This document shows, in pieces, positions 12,781 to 25,921 of a stretch of 64,000 nt of DNA. How positions within the stretch are numbered: the stretch's first letter is position 1; every line of letters starts with the position of its first letter. The notes below the pieces were generated by a model. That model ran no database searches. It had not been told where the DNA came from and worked only from the letters and a program-made list of their open reading frames with translations. The DNA comes from Liolophura sinensis (lineage: Eukaryota; Mollusca; Polyplacophora; Chitonida; Chitonidae), in assembly GCF_032854445.1 (NCBI RefSeq), contig NW_027017958.1, positions 62,001 to 126,000 of the forward strand, in the 5' to 3' direction. Position numbers and translations under genes: made by a program.

Positions 12781-12792
12781 TCAGTTGCACAG
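12781..12792. repeat. Left target-site duplication of the SINE
   Basis: TCAGTTGCACAG immediately precedes the SINE head and is repeated perfectly at 13161-13172 immediately after its tail. Twelve bases is a typical length for LINE-mediated target-primed insertion. Confidence 0.9.
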
Positions 12793-12803
12793 ACCGGCCC
12801 GGA

Positions 12804-12856
12804 TAGCACAGTTGGTAGAGCGTCCGCTTCGGGACCGGTAGATCCAGGATCAATCC
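12804..12856 (+). promoter_or_regulatory. Internal RNA polymerase III promoter (A and B boxes) of the SINE
   Basis: TAGCACAGTTGG at 12804-12815 fits the A-box pattern TRGCNNAGYNGG fully. GGATCAATCC at 12847-12856 fits the B box with one or two deviations. The spacing of about 31 bases is within the range of tRNA-type promoters. Activity is inferred and not shown. Confidence 0.7.
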
Positions 12857-12885
12857 TTGGTCGAGTCACACCTAAGACTTTAAAA

Positions 12886-12905
12886 GAGGAAGTTGTAACT
12901 TCCTC
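12886..12905 (+). other. Perfect 9-bp hairpin in the SINE body
   Basis: GAGGAAGTT and AACTTCCTC are exact reverse complements separated by GT. The hairpin lies just downstream of the tRNA-like head. In an RNA transcript the two-base loop would open to four by losing the last pair, leaving a stable stem. Confidence 0.8.
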
Positions 12906-13160
12906 GTTTGGCGTTCAGCATGAAGGGGATAGTGCAACGACTGGTTGACCCGTTTCAGTATAATGGCTCGGGCGGGGCGGCTTACTTGCCTTCGGTAAGT
13001 CGTCTCAGTGATGCAGCACTAAATAAAAGAGCGGTGAAAATCCGTCCTCCTGCAACAAGGAGGCACATTACACGTGCATGCACCCTAATGATTCCTTCGT
13101 CGTCATATGACTGAAAAATTGTTGAGTACGACGTTAAACCCCAAGCACTCACTCACTCAC

Positions 13161-13172
13161 TCAGTTGCACAG
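13161..13172. repeat. Right target-site duplication of the SINE
   Basis: TCAGTTGCACAG repeats 12781-12792 exactly. It directly follows the (CACT)n tail and opens into the second unit of the 50-bp direct repeat. Confidence 0.9.
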
Positions 13173-13210
13173 CGACATACATGTCTATACAGAAAAATGC
13201 TATCTGATCG
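13167..13210. repeat. Unit 2 of the 50-bp direct repeat (its flank-copy-1 equivalent is at 17-60)
   Basis: This matches 12737-12780 over 44 bases with about six substitutions (core GACATACATGTCTATAC, TATCTGATCG). The same sequence in flank copy 1 is at 17-60. Confidence 0.8.
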
Positions 13211-13230
13211 CAGTCAGTGTAAAATTCCTG

Positions 13231-13359
13231 ACGGTGTTTACTGTGCAGCAGAGATTCAGGATGGTGCTTACTGTGTAGCAGAGTTTCAGGATGGTATTTA
13301 CTGTGCAGCAGAGATTCAGGATGGTGTTTACGGTGCAACAGAGATTCAGTATGGTGTTA
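13231..13359. repeat. 30-bp minisatellite, about 4.3 copies (flank copy 2)
   Basis: This is identical to 81-209. The open frame through it on the plus strand (13107-13364) starts inside the SINE tail and continues through the minisatellite as a ten-residue periodic peptide (YCAAEIQDG-like). Its start lies in transposon sequence, so I do not regard it as a gene. Confidence 0.9.
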
Positions 13360-13612
13360 ATTGATTTAATCAACGATTCAGGAAAACACAGTGATCCAGG
13401 TTTAGAAGCTGCCTGACTTCAGGTTATATTAATATCTTGAAGTAATGATACTTCGTTGCTTGAAACCATTTAAACATCCGAATTCCACTGACTCTGTCAA
13501 CACGCTGGATGAAAGAATAAATTGGAGTGAAATCAGTTAGAGAAACACATGATTTTCTATCGGCCTCACAACGTTTTACATTTTACTTACTTATTTAATT
13601 TTTGTTTGAGGA

Positions 13613-13798
13613 GGGCCTCAGTTACCGAGGGGGTCAGCACGCCATCGCCCTGCAATGGGCTTCCAACCGATGCGGTCGCTGTGAGTTCAAGTCCAGCTCA
13701 GGCTGGCTTCCTCTTTTTGCCGTCCATGAGGAGGTCTTCTGGCAACCTGCGGGTAGTCGTGGGTTTCCCCCAGTACACCAAATAAATAAATAAATAAT
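13613..13798 (+). mobile_element. tRNA-derived SINE, internally shortened (copy 2)
   Basis: This second copy of the 463-648 element was carried along by the flank duplication. The B box GAGTTCAAGTCC is at 13683-13694 and the (AAAT)n tail at about 13779-13798. I saw no differences from copy 1. It did not insert independently, because all surrounding sequence is duplicated too. Confidence 0.75.
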
Positions 13799-14718
13799 GT
13801 TACGACCCAAACTGTCTGTATTATAAAGAGATGGCTTGTTCGAAATACACGACAGTTTAGCCGCACAAAAAAGTAACCAAAACCAGCAGATTTTATTTTT
13901 CAACAATTTATTACATTTAACAGGAACAGATAACAATACTTTTACAAGAGCTAAAATACTTAAGTTTAACAAGAAATGATAGCAATATCTATACAAATAC
14001 TAAAGTACTTACACAATGCTGAAAAATGCACAGAGGCAATATTTACAAGAGCGAAAGTCCACAGTATAACTGAGTGTATGACGACATATACACAAAATTC
14101 CACAGACAGGGTCCGTGTACTAATAAGCACTGTGTACACAAGAGCACAAATTAAGCCTTTGAAGCCTTTGTTGCTAACTAGATAGCGTTTTAGATCTCTT
14201 GAAATGACACCTGAAAGGTTTGATTCAATTGTTGTGTAACAGTAATCACCGAATGACTGGATGATTGGGTTTGACGTCACATTGTAATGCAAGTATGAAA
14301 GAAAGATTCAAAGGTTGAAAGCAATCACTGCGCGGTGTTACTTAAAAATCAGGTTGCCTTACACCTGTCAAGGCACGGGATACCACGGATTGCAGATAGT
14401 TCTCTGCTGATTTATTTTCATATTTTTTTGTCGATTGTTGAGAAACCTTGCTATAATGACTGAAAAGAGAAACGATCATAAAAGCTGCGGGGCCAAGTGT
14501 TCTCTGTAATCCCACATGGAACACTGGGGTTAGAGCTGATTTCCTAGCTGGCACCATCTTTTAAGTGCCAATATTGAGAAATGCCTTCTATTTCTTCTCA
14601 ACGATCAACGGTACAAAGATGCAGTTTGGACCTAATACACGCTAAAATGCTCATCTTATCCCCACACATTATCCAGACTAAATCTTTCATTTTTCCCCTC
14701 AGCTGAAATAGACTAAAT

Positions 14719-17040
14719 CCAGTTAAAGAGACTCGTGTTTTATAATAGCATGCTCAGTTACAAGATAAACATTGTAATCATTATATTAGCATGCTCAGTT
14801 ACAAGGTGAACATTGTAATCATTATATTAGCACGCTCAGTTACAAGGTAAACATTGTAATCATTACAATAGAAAGCTCAGTTACAAGATGAAAATTGTAA
14901 TCATAATAGCATGTTCAGTTACAAGATGAACATTGTAATCATTATAATAGCACGTTCAATTACAAGATGAACATTGTAATTATTATAATAATGTGGTCAG
15001 TTACAAGGTGAACATTGTAATCATTACAATAGCGTGCTCAGTTACAAGGTGAACATTGTAATCATTATAAAAACATGCCCTGTTACAAGATGAACATTGT
15101 AATAGTTATAATAGCATGTTCAGTTACGAAGTGAACATTGTAATCCATATAATAGCATGCTCAGTTGCAAGATAAACATTGTAATCATTATAATATCATT
15201 TTCAGTTACAAGATGAAGATTGTAATCGACATAATAGCATGTTCAGTTACAAAATGAACATTGTCATCATTAAAATAGCATGTTCAGTTAAAAGGTGAAC
15301 ATTGTAATCATTATAAAAACATGCTCAGTTACAAGATGAACATTGTAATCATTATAATACCATGTTCAGTTACAAGGTGGACATTGTAATCAGTATAAAA
15401 GCATGCTCAGTTGCAAAATGGACATTGTAATCATTACATTAGCATATTCAGTTACAAGATGAATATTGTAATCATTAAAATGACATCATCAGTTACAAAA
15501 TGAACATTGTATTCATTATATTAGCACGTTCAATTACCAGATGAACATTGTAATCATTATATTAATGTGCTCAGTTACAAGGTGAACATTGGAATCATTA
15601 CAATAGCGTGCTCAGTTACAAGATGAACATTGTAATCATTATAAAAACATGCCCAGTTACAAGATGAACATTGTAATAGTTATAATAGCATGTTCAGTTA
15701 CGAAGAGAACATTGTAATCATTATAATAGCATGCTCAGTTGCAAGATAAACATTGTAATCATTATAATATCATTTTCAGTTACAAGATGAACATTGTAAT
15801 CGACATAATAGCATGTTAAAATACAAGATAAAGATTGTAATCATTGTAATAGCATGTTCAGTTACAAAGTAAACATTGTAATCATTAAAATAGCGTCAAC
15901 GGTTACAAAATCATCATTGTAATTAATATAATAGCATGCTCAGTTACAAAATGAATATTGCAATTATTATATTAGCATATTTCATTACAAGATGAACATT
16001 GTAATCACTATTATAGCATATGTAGTTACAAGATGAACATTGTAATCATTATAAAAACATCATCAGTTACAAGGTGAAAATTGTAATCAGTATAAAAGCA
16101 TGCTCAGTTGCAAAATGTACATTGTAATCATTACATTAGCATATTCACTCACAAGATGAATATTGTAATCATTATAATAACATCATCAGTTACAAAAAAA
16201 CATTGTATTCATTATACTAGCACGTTTATTTACAAAATGAACATTGTAATCATTATAAAAGCATGTTCAGTTACAAGATGAACATTGTAATCATTATAAA
16301 ACATCATCAGTTACAAGGTGAACATTGTAATCAGTATAAAAGCCTGCTCAGTTGCAAAATGGACACTGTAATTATTACATTAGCATATTCACTTACAAGA
16401 TGAACATTGTAATCATTATAATAACATCATCAGTTACAAAATGTACATTGTATTCATTATTTTAGCACGTTCAATTACAAGATGAACATTGTAATCATTG
16501 TAAAAGCATGTTCAGTTACAAGGTGAACATTGTAATCATTATAAAGACATGCTCAGTTACAAGATGAACATTGTAATCATTATAATAACATCATCAGTTA
16601 CAAAATGAACATTGTATTTTATATATTAGCACGTCCAATTACAAGATGAACATTGTAGTCATTATAATATCATGCTCAGTTGCAAGATGAAGATTGTAAT
16701 CGACATAATAGCATGTTCAGTTACAAGATGAACATTGTAATCATTGTAATAGCATGTTCAGTTACAAAGTGAACATTGTAATCCTTATAATTGCATGTTC
16801 AGTTACAAGATGAACATTGTAATCATTATAAAAACATCATCAGTTGCAAGGTGAACATTGTAATCAGTATACAAGCATGCTCAGTTGCAAAATGGACATT
16901 GTAATTATTACAATAGCATATTCAGTTGCAAGATGAACATTGTAATCATTATAAAAATGGGCTCAGTTACAAGGTGAACATTGTAATTATTACAATAGCG
17001 TGTTCAGTTACAAGATGAACATTGTAATCATTATAATAGC
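14719..17040. repeat. Heterogeneous left margin of array 2
   Basis: Monomers here are mixed subtypes matching array 1 in order. Examples are the AAAAGGTG monomer at 2059 and 15290, and TGACATCATCAG at 2250 and 15481. They are not part of the long repeat units further right. This fits an older, less homogenised array edge. Confidence 0.8.
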
Positions 17041-20000
17041 ATGTTCAGTTACTAGATTACCATTGTAATAATTTAATAGCGTGTTCAGTTACAAAATGAA
17101 CATTGAAATCATTATAATAGAATGTTCATTGGCAAGATGAACATTGTAATCATTATAATAGCATATTCAGTTACAAGATGAACATTATAATAACCTAATA
17201 CCGTGTTCATTTACAAAATGAACATTAAAATTATTAAAATAGCACGTTCAGTGACAAAATGATCATTAAAATTATTATAATAGCATGCTCAGTTACAAGG
17301 TGAACATTGTAATCATTATAATAGCGTCAACGGTTACAAGATGAACATTGTAAAAGTTAAAATAGCATGTTCAGTTACGAAGTGAACATTATAATCATTA
17401 TAATAGCATGCTCAGTTGCAAGATAAACATTGTAATCATTATAATATCATTTTCAGTTACAAGATGAAAATTGTAATCGACAAAATAGCATGTTTAGTTG
17501 CATGATGAACATTGTAATCATTGTAATAGCATGTTCAGTTACAAAGTAAACATTGTAATCATTATAATAGCCTTAACGGTTACAAAATCATCATTGTAAT
17601 CAATATAATAGCATGCACAGTTACAAAATGAATATTGCAATCATTATATTAGCATATTTCACAACAAGATGAACATTGTAATCATTATTATAGCATATGT
17701 AGTTACAAGATGAACACTGTAATCATTATAAAAACATCATCAGTTACAAGGTGGACATTGTAATCAGTGTAAAACCATGCTCAGTTGCAAAATGGACATT
17801 GTAATCATTACATTAGCAAGTTCAGTTACAAGATGAACATTGTAATCATTATAATATCATGCTCAGTTGCAAGATGAAGATTGTAATCGAGATAATAGCA
17901 TGTTCAGTTACAAGATGAACATTGTAATCATTGTAATAGCATGTTCAGTTACAAAGTGAACATTGTAATTAGTATACAAGCATGCTCAGTTGCAAAATGG
18001 ACATTGTAATCATTACAATAGCATATTCAGTTACAAGATGAACATTGTAATCATTATAATAATGTGCTCCGTTACAAGGTGAACATTGGAATCATTACAA
18101 TAGCGTGCTCAGTTACAAGATGATCATTGTAATCATTAAAAAAACATGCCCAGTTACAAGATGAACATTGTAAAAGGTATAATATCATGTTCAGTTACGA
18201 AGTGAACATTGTAATCATTACAAAAGCATGCTCAGTTGCATGATAAACATTGTAATCATTAAATTATCATTTTCAGTTAAAAGATGAAGATTGTAATCGA
18301 CATAATAGCATGTTCAGTTACAAGATAAACATTGTAATCATTGTAATAGCATGTTCAGTTACAAAGTAAACATTGTAATTATTATATTAGCGTCAACTGT
18401 TACAAAATCATCATTGTAATCAATATAATAGTATGCTCAGTTACAAAATGAATATTGCAATTATTATATTAGCATATTTCATTACAAGATGAACATTGCA
18501 ATCATTATTATAGCATATGTAGTTACAAGATAAACATTGTAATCATTTTAAAAACATCATCAGTTACAAGGTGAACATTGTAATCAGTATAAAAGCATAC
18601 TCAGTTGCAAAATGGACATTGTAATCATTATAATCATATTCACTTACAAGATGAATATTGTAATCATTATAATAACATCATCAGTTACAAAATAAACATT
18701 GTATTCATTATATTAGCACGTTCAATTACAAGATGAACATTGTAATCATTATAAACAGCATGTTCAGTTGCAAGGTGAACATTGTAATCATTATAAAAAC
18801 ATGCTCAGTTACAAGATGAACATTGTAATCATTATAATAGCATGTTCAGTTACAAGGTGGACATTGTAATCAGTATAAAAGCATGCTCAGTTGCAAAATG
18901 GACATTGTAATCATTACATTAGCATATTCACTTAAAAGATGAACATTGTAATTATTATAATAACATCATCAGTTACAAAATGAACATTGTATTCATTATA
19001 TTAGCACGTTAAACTACAAGATGAACATTGTAATCATTATAATATCATGCTCAGTTTCAAGATGAAGATTGTAATCGACATAATAGCATGTTCAGTTACA
19101 AGATGAACATTGTAATCATTGTAATAGCATGTTCAGTTACAAAGTGAACATTGTAATCCTTATAATTGCATGTTCAGTTACAAGATGAACATTGTAATCA
19201 TTATAAAATCATCATCAGTTGCAAGGTGAACATTGTTATCAGTATACAAGCATGCTCAGTTGCAAAATGGACAGTGTAATCATTACAATAGCATATTCAG
19301 TTACATGATGAACATTGTAATCATTATAATAATGTGCTCAGTTACAAGGTGAACATTGTAATCATTACAATAGAGTGCTCAGTTACAAGATGAACATTGT
19401 AATCATTATAAAAACATCATCAGTTACAAGGTGAACATTGTAATCAGTATAAAAGCATGCTCAGTTGCAAAATGGACATTGTAATCATTACATTAGCATA
19501 TTCACTTACAAGATGAATATTGTAATCATTATAATAACATCATCAGTTACAAAATAAACATTGTATTCATTATATTAGCACGTTCAATTACAAGATGAAC
19601 ATTGTAATCATTATAAAAGCATGTTTAGTTGCAAGGTGAACATTGTAATCATTATAAAAACATGCTCAGTTACAAGATTAACATTGAAGTCATTATAATA
19701 GCATGTTCAGTTACAAGGTGGACATTGTAATCAGTATAAAAGCATGCTCAGTTGGAGAATGGACATTATAATTATTACATTAGCATATTCAGTTACAAGA
19801 TGAATATTGTAATCATTATAATAACATCATCAGTTACAAAATGAACATTGTATTCATTATATTAGCACGTTCAATTACAAGATGATCATTGTAATCATTA
19901 TAATATCATGCTCAGTTGCAAGATGAATATTGTAATCGACATAATAGCATGTTCAGTTACAAGATGAACATTGTAATCATTGTAATAGCATGTTCAGTTA

Positions 20001-20810
20001 CAAAGTGAACATTGTAATCCTTATAATTGCATGTTCAGTTACCAGATGAACATTGTAATCATTATAAAAACATCATCAGTTGCAAGGTGAACATTGTAAT
20101 CAGTATACAAGCATGCTCAGTTGCAAAATGGACATTGTAATCATTACAATAGCATATTCAGGTACAAGATGATGTTGTAATCATTATAATAATGTGCTCA
20201 GTTACAAGGTGAACATTGTAATCATTACAATATCGTGCTCAGTTACAATATGAACATTGTAAAAATTTAATAGCGTGTTCAGTTACAAAATGAACATTGA
20301 AACCATTATAAGAGAATGTTCAGTGCCAAGATAAACATTGCAATCATTATAATAGCATATTCAGTTACAAGATGAACATTATAATAACCTAATACTGTGT
20401 TCAGTTACAAAATGAACATTAAAATTGTGATAATAGCACGTTCAGTGACAAGGTGAACATTTAAATCATTATAATAGCATGCTCAGTTACAAGGTGAACA
20501 TTGTAATCATTATAATAGCGTCAACTGTTACAAAATCATCATTATAATCAATATAATAGCATGCCTAGTTGCAAAATGAATATTGCAATCATTATATTAG
20601 CATATTTCATTACAAGATGAACATTGTAATCATTATTATAGCATATGTAGTTATAAGATGAGCATTGTAATCAGTATAAAAGCATGTTCTGTTGCAAAAT
20701 GAACATTGTAATCATTATTTTAGCATGTTCAGTTACAAGATGAACATTGTAATCATAATAACAGCATGGTCAGTTACAAGATGAACACTGTAATCATTGT
20801 AATAGCATGT

Positions 20811-21386
20811 TCAGTTACTAGATTACCATTGTAATAATTTAATAGCGTGTTCAGTTACAAAATGAACATTGAAATCATTATAATAGAATGTTCATTGGCA
20901 AGATGAACATTGTAATCATTATAATAGCATATTCAGTTACAAGATGAACATTATAATAACCTAATACCGTGTTCATTTACAAAATGAACATTAAAATTAT
21001 TATTTTAGCATGTTCAGTTACAAGATGAACATTGTAATCATAATAACAGCATGGTCAGTTACAAGACGAACACTGTAATCATTGTAATAGCATGTTCAGT
21101 TACTAGATTACCATTGTAATAATTTAATAGCGTGTTCAGTTACAAAATGAACATTGAAATCATTATAATAGAATGTTCATTGGCAAGATGAACATTGTAA
21201 TCATTATAATAGCATATTCAGTTACAAGATGAACATTATAATAACCTAATACCGTGTTCATTTACAAAATGAACATTAAAATTATTAAAATAGCACGTTC
21301 AGTGACAAAATGATCATTAAAATTATTATAATAGCATGCTCAGTTACAAGGTGAACATTGTAATCATTATAATAGCGTCAACGGTT
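20811..21386. repeat. Local 285-bp duplication
   Basis: The ACTAGATTACC monomer and its following six monomers occur at 20817 and again at 21102, an offset of 285 bp (7 monomers minus 2). The first copy ends at a short fused monomer (TTAAAATTATTATTTTAGC near 20990-21010) that marks the junction. Confidence 0.75.
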
Positions 21387-21392
21387 ACAAGA

Positions 21393-21474
21393 TGAACATT
21401 GTAAAAATTAAAATAGCGTGTTCAGATACAAAATGAACATTGAAATCATTATAATAGAATGTTCAGCGGCAAGA
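21393..21474. repeat. Extra 82-bp dimer found only in this copy
   Basis: A two-monomer block (TTAAAATAGCGTGTTCAG ... GGCAAGATAAACATTG) appears twice here and once in all later higher-order units. This explains why the marker distance 21102 to 27978 is 6,876. That is 6,835 plus 82 minus the 41 lost at about 27352. Confidence 0.75.
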
Positions 21475-21759
21475 TAAACATTGTAAAAGTTAAAATAGCG
21501 TGTTCAGATACAAAATGAACATTGAAATCATTATAATAGAATGTTCAGTGGCAAGATAAACATTGTAATCATTATAATAGCATATTCAGTTACAAGATGA
21601 ACATTATAATAACCTAATACCGTGTTCATTTACAAAATGAACATTAAAATTATTAAAATAGCACGTTCAGTGACAAAATGATCATTAAAATTATTATAAT
21701 AGCATGCTCAGTTACAAGGTGAACATTGTAATCATTATAATAGCGTCAACGGTTACAAG

Positions 21760-24700
21760 ATGAACATTGTAAAAGTTAAAATAGCATGTTCAGTTACGAA
21801 GTGAACATTATAATCATTATAATAGCATGCTCAGTTGCAAGATAAACATTGTAATCATTATAATATCATTTTCAGTTACAAGATGAAAATTGTAATCGAC
21901 ATAATAGCATGTTTAGTTGCATGATGAACATTGTAATCATTGTAATAGCATGTTCAGTTACAAAGTAAACATTGTAATCATTATAATAGCCTTAACGGTT
22001 ACAAAATCATCATTGTAATCAATATAATAGCATGCACAGTTACAAAATGAATATTGCAATCATTATATTAGCATATTTCATAACAAGATGAACATTGTAA
22101 TCATTATTATAGCATATGTAGTTACAAGATGAACACTGTAATCATTATAAAAACATCATCAGTTACAAGGTGGACATTGTAATCAGTGTAAAACCATGCT
22201 CAGTTGCAAAATGGACATTGTAATCATTACATTAGCATGTTCAGTTACAAGATGAACATTGTAATCATTATAATATCATGCTCAGTTGCAAGATGAAGAT
22301 TGTAATCGAGATAATAGCATGTTCAGTTACAAGATGAACATTGTAATCATTGTAATAGCATGTTCAGTTACAAAGTGAACATTGTAATTAGTATACAAGC
22401 ATGCTCAGTTGCAAAATGGACATTGTAATCATTACAATAGCATATTCAGTTACAAGATGAACATTGTAATCATTATAATAATGTGCTCCGTTACAAGGTG
22501 AACATTGGAATCATTACAATAGCGTGCTCAGTTACAAGATGATCATTGTAATCATTAAAAAAACATGCCCAGTTACAAGATGAACATTGTAAAAGGTATA
22601 ATATCATGTTCAGTTACGAAGTGAACATTGTAATCATTACAAAAGCATGCTCAGTTGCATGATAAACATTGTAATCATTAAAATATCATTTTCAGTTAAA
22701 AGATGAAGATTGTAATCGACATAATAGCATGTTCAGTTACAAGATAAACATTGTAATCATTGTAATAGCATGTTCAGTTACAAAGTAAACATTGTAATTA
22801 TTATATTAGCGTCAACTGTTACAAAATCATCATTGTAATCAATATAATAGTATGCTCAGTTACAAAATGAATATTGCAATTATTATATTAGCATATTTCA
22901 TTACAAGATGAACATTGTAATCATTATTATAGCATATGTAGTTACAAGATAAACATTGTAATCATTTTAAAAACATCATCAGTTACAAGGTGAACATTGT
23001 AATCAGTATAAAAGCATACTCAGTTGCAAAATGGACATTGTAATCATTATAATCATATTCACTTACAAGATGAATATTGTAATCATTATAATAACATCAT
23101 CAGTTACAAAATAAACATTGTATTCATTATATTAGCACGTTCAATTACAAGATGAACATTGTAATCATTATAAACAGCATGTTCAGTTGCAAGGTGAACA
23201 TTGTAATCATTATAAAAACATGCTCAGTTACAAGATGAACATTGTAATCATTATAATAGCATGTTCAGTTACAAGGTGGACATTGTAATCAGTATAAAAG
23301 CATGCTCAGTTGCAAAATGGACATTGTAATCATTACATTAGCATATTCACTTAAAAGATGAACATTGTAATTATTATAATAACATCATCAGTTACAAAAT
23401 GAACATTGTATTCATTATATTAGCACGTTAAACTACAAGATGAACATTGTAATCATTATAATATCATGCTCAGTTTCAAGATGAAGATTGTAATCGACAT
23501 AATAGCATGTTCAGTTACAAGATGAACATTGTAATCATTGTAATAGCATGTTCAGTTACAAAGTGAACATTGTAATCCTTATAATTGCATGTTCAGTTAC
23601 AAGATGAACATTGTAATCATTATAAAATCATCATCAGTTGCAAGGTGAACATTGTTATCAGTATACAAGCATGCTCAGTTGCAAAATGGACAGTGTAATC
23701 ATTACAATAGCATATTCAGTTACATGATGAACATTGTAATCATTATAATAATGTGCTCAGTTACAAGGTGAACATTGTAATCATTACAATAGAGTGCTCA
23801 GTTACAAGATGAACATTGTAATCATTATAAAAACATCATCAGTTACAAGGTGAACATTGTAATCAGTATAAAAGCATGCTCAGTTGCAAAATGGACATTG
23901 TAATCATTACATTAGCATATTCACTTACAAGATGAATATTGTAATCATTATAATAACATCATCAGTTACAAAATAAACATTGTATTCATTATATTAGCAC
24001 GTTCAATTACAAGATGAACATTGTAATCATTATAAAAGCATGTTTAGTTGCAAGGTGAACATTGTAATCATTATAAAAACATGCTCAGTTACAAGATTAA
24101 CATTGAAGTCATTATAATAGCATGTTCAGTTACAAGGTGGACATTGTAATCAGTATAAAAGCATGCTCAGTTGGAGAATGGACATTATAATTATTACATT
24201 AGCATATTCAGTTACAAGATGAATATTGTAATCATTATAATAACATCATCAGTTACAAAATGAACATTGTATTCATTATATTAGCACGTTCAATTACAAG
24301 ATGATCATTGTAATCATTATAATATCATGCTCAGTTGCAAGATGAATATTGTAATCGACATAATAGCATGTTCAGTTACAAGATGAACATTGTAATCATT
24401 GTAATAGCATGTTCAGTTACAAAGTGAACATTGTAATCCTTATAATTGCATGTTCAGTTACCAGATGAACATTGTAATCATTATAAAAACATCATCAGTT
24501 GCAAGGTGAACATTGTAATCAGTATACAAGCATGCTCAGTTGCAAAATGGACATTGTAATCATTACAATAGCATATTCAGGTACAAGATGATGTTGTAAT
24601 CATTATAATAATGTGCTCAGTTACAAGGTGAACATTGTAATCATTACAATATCGTGCTCAGTTACAATATGAACATTGTAATAATTTAATAGCGTGTTCA

Positions 24701-25228
24701 GTTACAAAATGAACATTGAAACCATTATAAGAGAATGTTCAGTGCCAAGATAAACATTGCAATCATTATAATAGCATATTCAGTTACAAGATGAACATTA
24801 TAATAACCTAATACTGTGTTCAGTTACAAAATGAACATTAAAATTGTGATAATAGCACGTTCAGTGACAAGGTGAACATTTAAATCATTTTAATAGCATG
24901 CTCAGTTACAAGGTGAACATTGTAATCATTATAATAGCGTCAACTGTTACAAAATCATCATTGTAATCAATATAATAGCATGCCTAGTTACAAAATGAAT
25001 ATTGCAATTATTATATTAGCATATTTCATTACAAGATGAACATTGTAATCATTATTATAGCATATGTAGTTATAAGATGAGCATTGTAATCAGTATAAAA
25101 GCATGTTCTGTTGCAAAATGAACATTGTAATCATTATTTTAGCATGTTCAGTTACAAGATGAACATTGTAATCATAATAACAGCATGGTCAGTTACAAGA
25201 TGAACACTGTAATCATTGTAATAGCATG
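21760..25228. repeat. 4,419-bp higher-order unit, copy 2 (partial)
   Basis: This repeats 17341-20809 with few differences (for example ATCGTGCTCAG monomers at both, and AAAAATTT at 20251 against AATAATTT at 24680). At its right end it runs on into the sequence of the 6,835-bp unit. The 6,835-bp unit therefore contains this segment and probably arose by extension of it. Confidence 0.8.
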
Positions 25229-25921
25229 CTCAGTTACAAGATGAACATTGTAATCAGTATTATAGCATATTCGGTTACAGGATGAACATTGCAATGACCT
25301 AATACCGTGTTCAGTTACAAAATGAACATTAAAACTATTATAATATCACTTTCAGTGACATGGTGAACATTGTAATCATTATAATAGCATGTTCAGTTAC
25401 GAGGTGATTATTGTAATTACTAGAATAGCACGTTCAGTTACAAGACACCCTTTGTAATTATTATAATAGCATCTTCAGTTACAAGATAAACATTGTAATC
25501 ATTATATTAGCACGATTAGTTGAAACGTGAGGATTGTAATTGATATAATAGCATGTTCAGTTACAAGATAAATATTTTAGTTATTGTAATGGCATGTTCA
25601 TTTACAAGGTGAACATTGTAATCATTATAATAACATGTTTACTTACAAGATGATCATTGTAATCATCATATTAGGACGTTCAGTTACAAGATGAACATTG
25701 TAATTATTATAAAAGCATCTTCACTTACTAAATGAACATTGTAATTATTATAATATCATGCTTAGTTACAAGATGAACATTGTTATCAGTATAATAGCAT
25801 GTTCAGTAACAACATAAACATTGTAATCATTATAATAGCATGCTCAATTACAAGATGAACATTGTAATCAGTATAATAGCATGCTCAGTTACAAAATTAA
25901 CAATGTAATCATTATACTAGT

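Larger units (their letters stand above)
11911..12792. other. Non-satellite spacer right of array 1, no gene seen
   Basis: This is AT-rich unique sequence between the truncated last monomer of array 1 and the SINE at 12793. Two adjoining ORFs (about 73 and 63 codons at 12038-12447) show no recognisable motif and no supporting context, and I do not call them. Near 11995-12020, ATATTGTAATAGGCATGTTC resembles a decayed monomer. The last 50 bases are one unit of a 50-bp direct repeat. Nothing else recognisable was seen. Confidence 0.7.
12793..13160 (+). mobile_element. Complete tRNA-derived SINE, 368 bp
   Basis: The parts in order are as follows. A tRNA-like head has an A box TAGCACAGTTGG (12804-12815) and a B-box-like GGATCAATCC (12847-12856). 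A perfect 9-bp hairpin GAGGAAGTT-GT-AACTTCCTC lies at 12886-12905. A central domain contains GTGCAACGACTGGTTGACCC and then a GC-rich stretch. The 3' tail contains TTGAGTACGACGTTAAACCC and ends in (CACT)n. A perfect 12-bp target-site duplication flanks it. SINEs with such a body and tail are common in molluscs in my memory, and the central domain may belong to one of the conserved SINE superfamilies described there. I cannot name the family securely. Mobilisation would depend on a partner LINE sharing the 3' tail, not seen here. The ORF at 12908-13114 is a chance frame inside it. Confidence 0.92.
13151..14718. repeat. Duplicated non-satellite flank, copy 2 of 2
   Basis: This is the near-identical copy of 1-1569 (see there). 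Differences are clustered in its right half: T at 13946, a one-base deletion near 14122, and scattered substitutions between 14290 and 14715. The deletion changes the length of a minus-strand ORF from 60 to 108 codons without any sign of selection. That is a further reason not to call a gene here. 13799-14718 contains no recognised element. Similarity continues past the flank into the first six or so monomers of array 2. Confidence 0.9.
17341..21759. repeat. 4,419-bp higher-order unit, copy 1
   Basis: This is followed by a second copy starting at 21760. The offset is constant at 4,419 at three markers: the AAAAGTTAAAATAGC monomer (17341/21760), TGTAATCGAGATAAT (17882/22301) and AATACTGTGT (20391/24810). 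The match ends near 20810/25229, where copy 1 passes into ACTAGATTACC monomers. The period is nine bases short of 108 monomers. Confidence 0.85.

Noticed and set aside
12793-12865. Functional tRNA gene
   Set aside because: The A and B boxes are present, but the cloverleaf does not close cleanly, and the sequence continues into a SINE body with target-site duplications.
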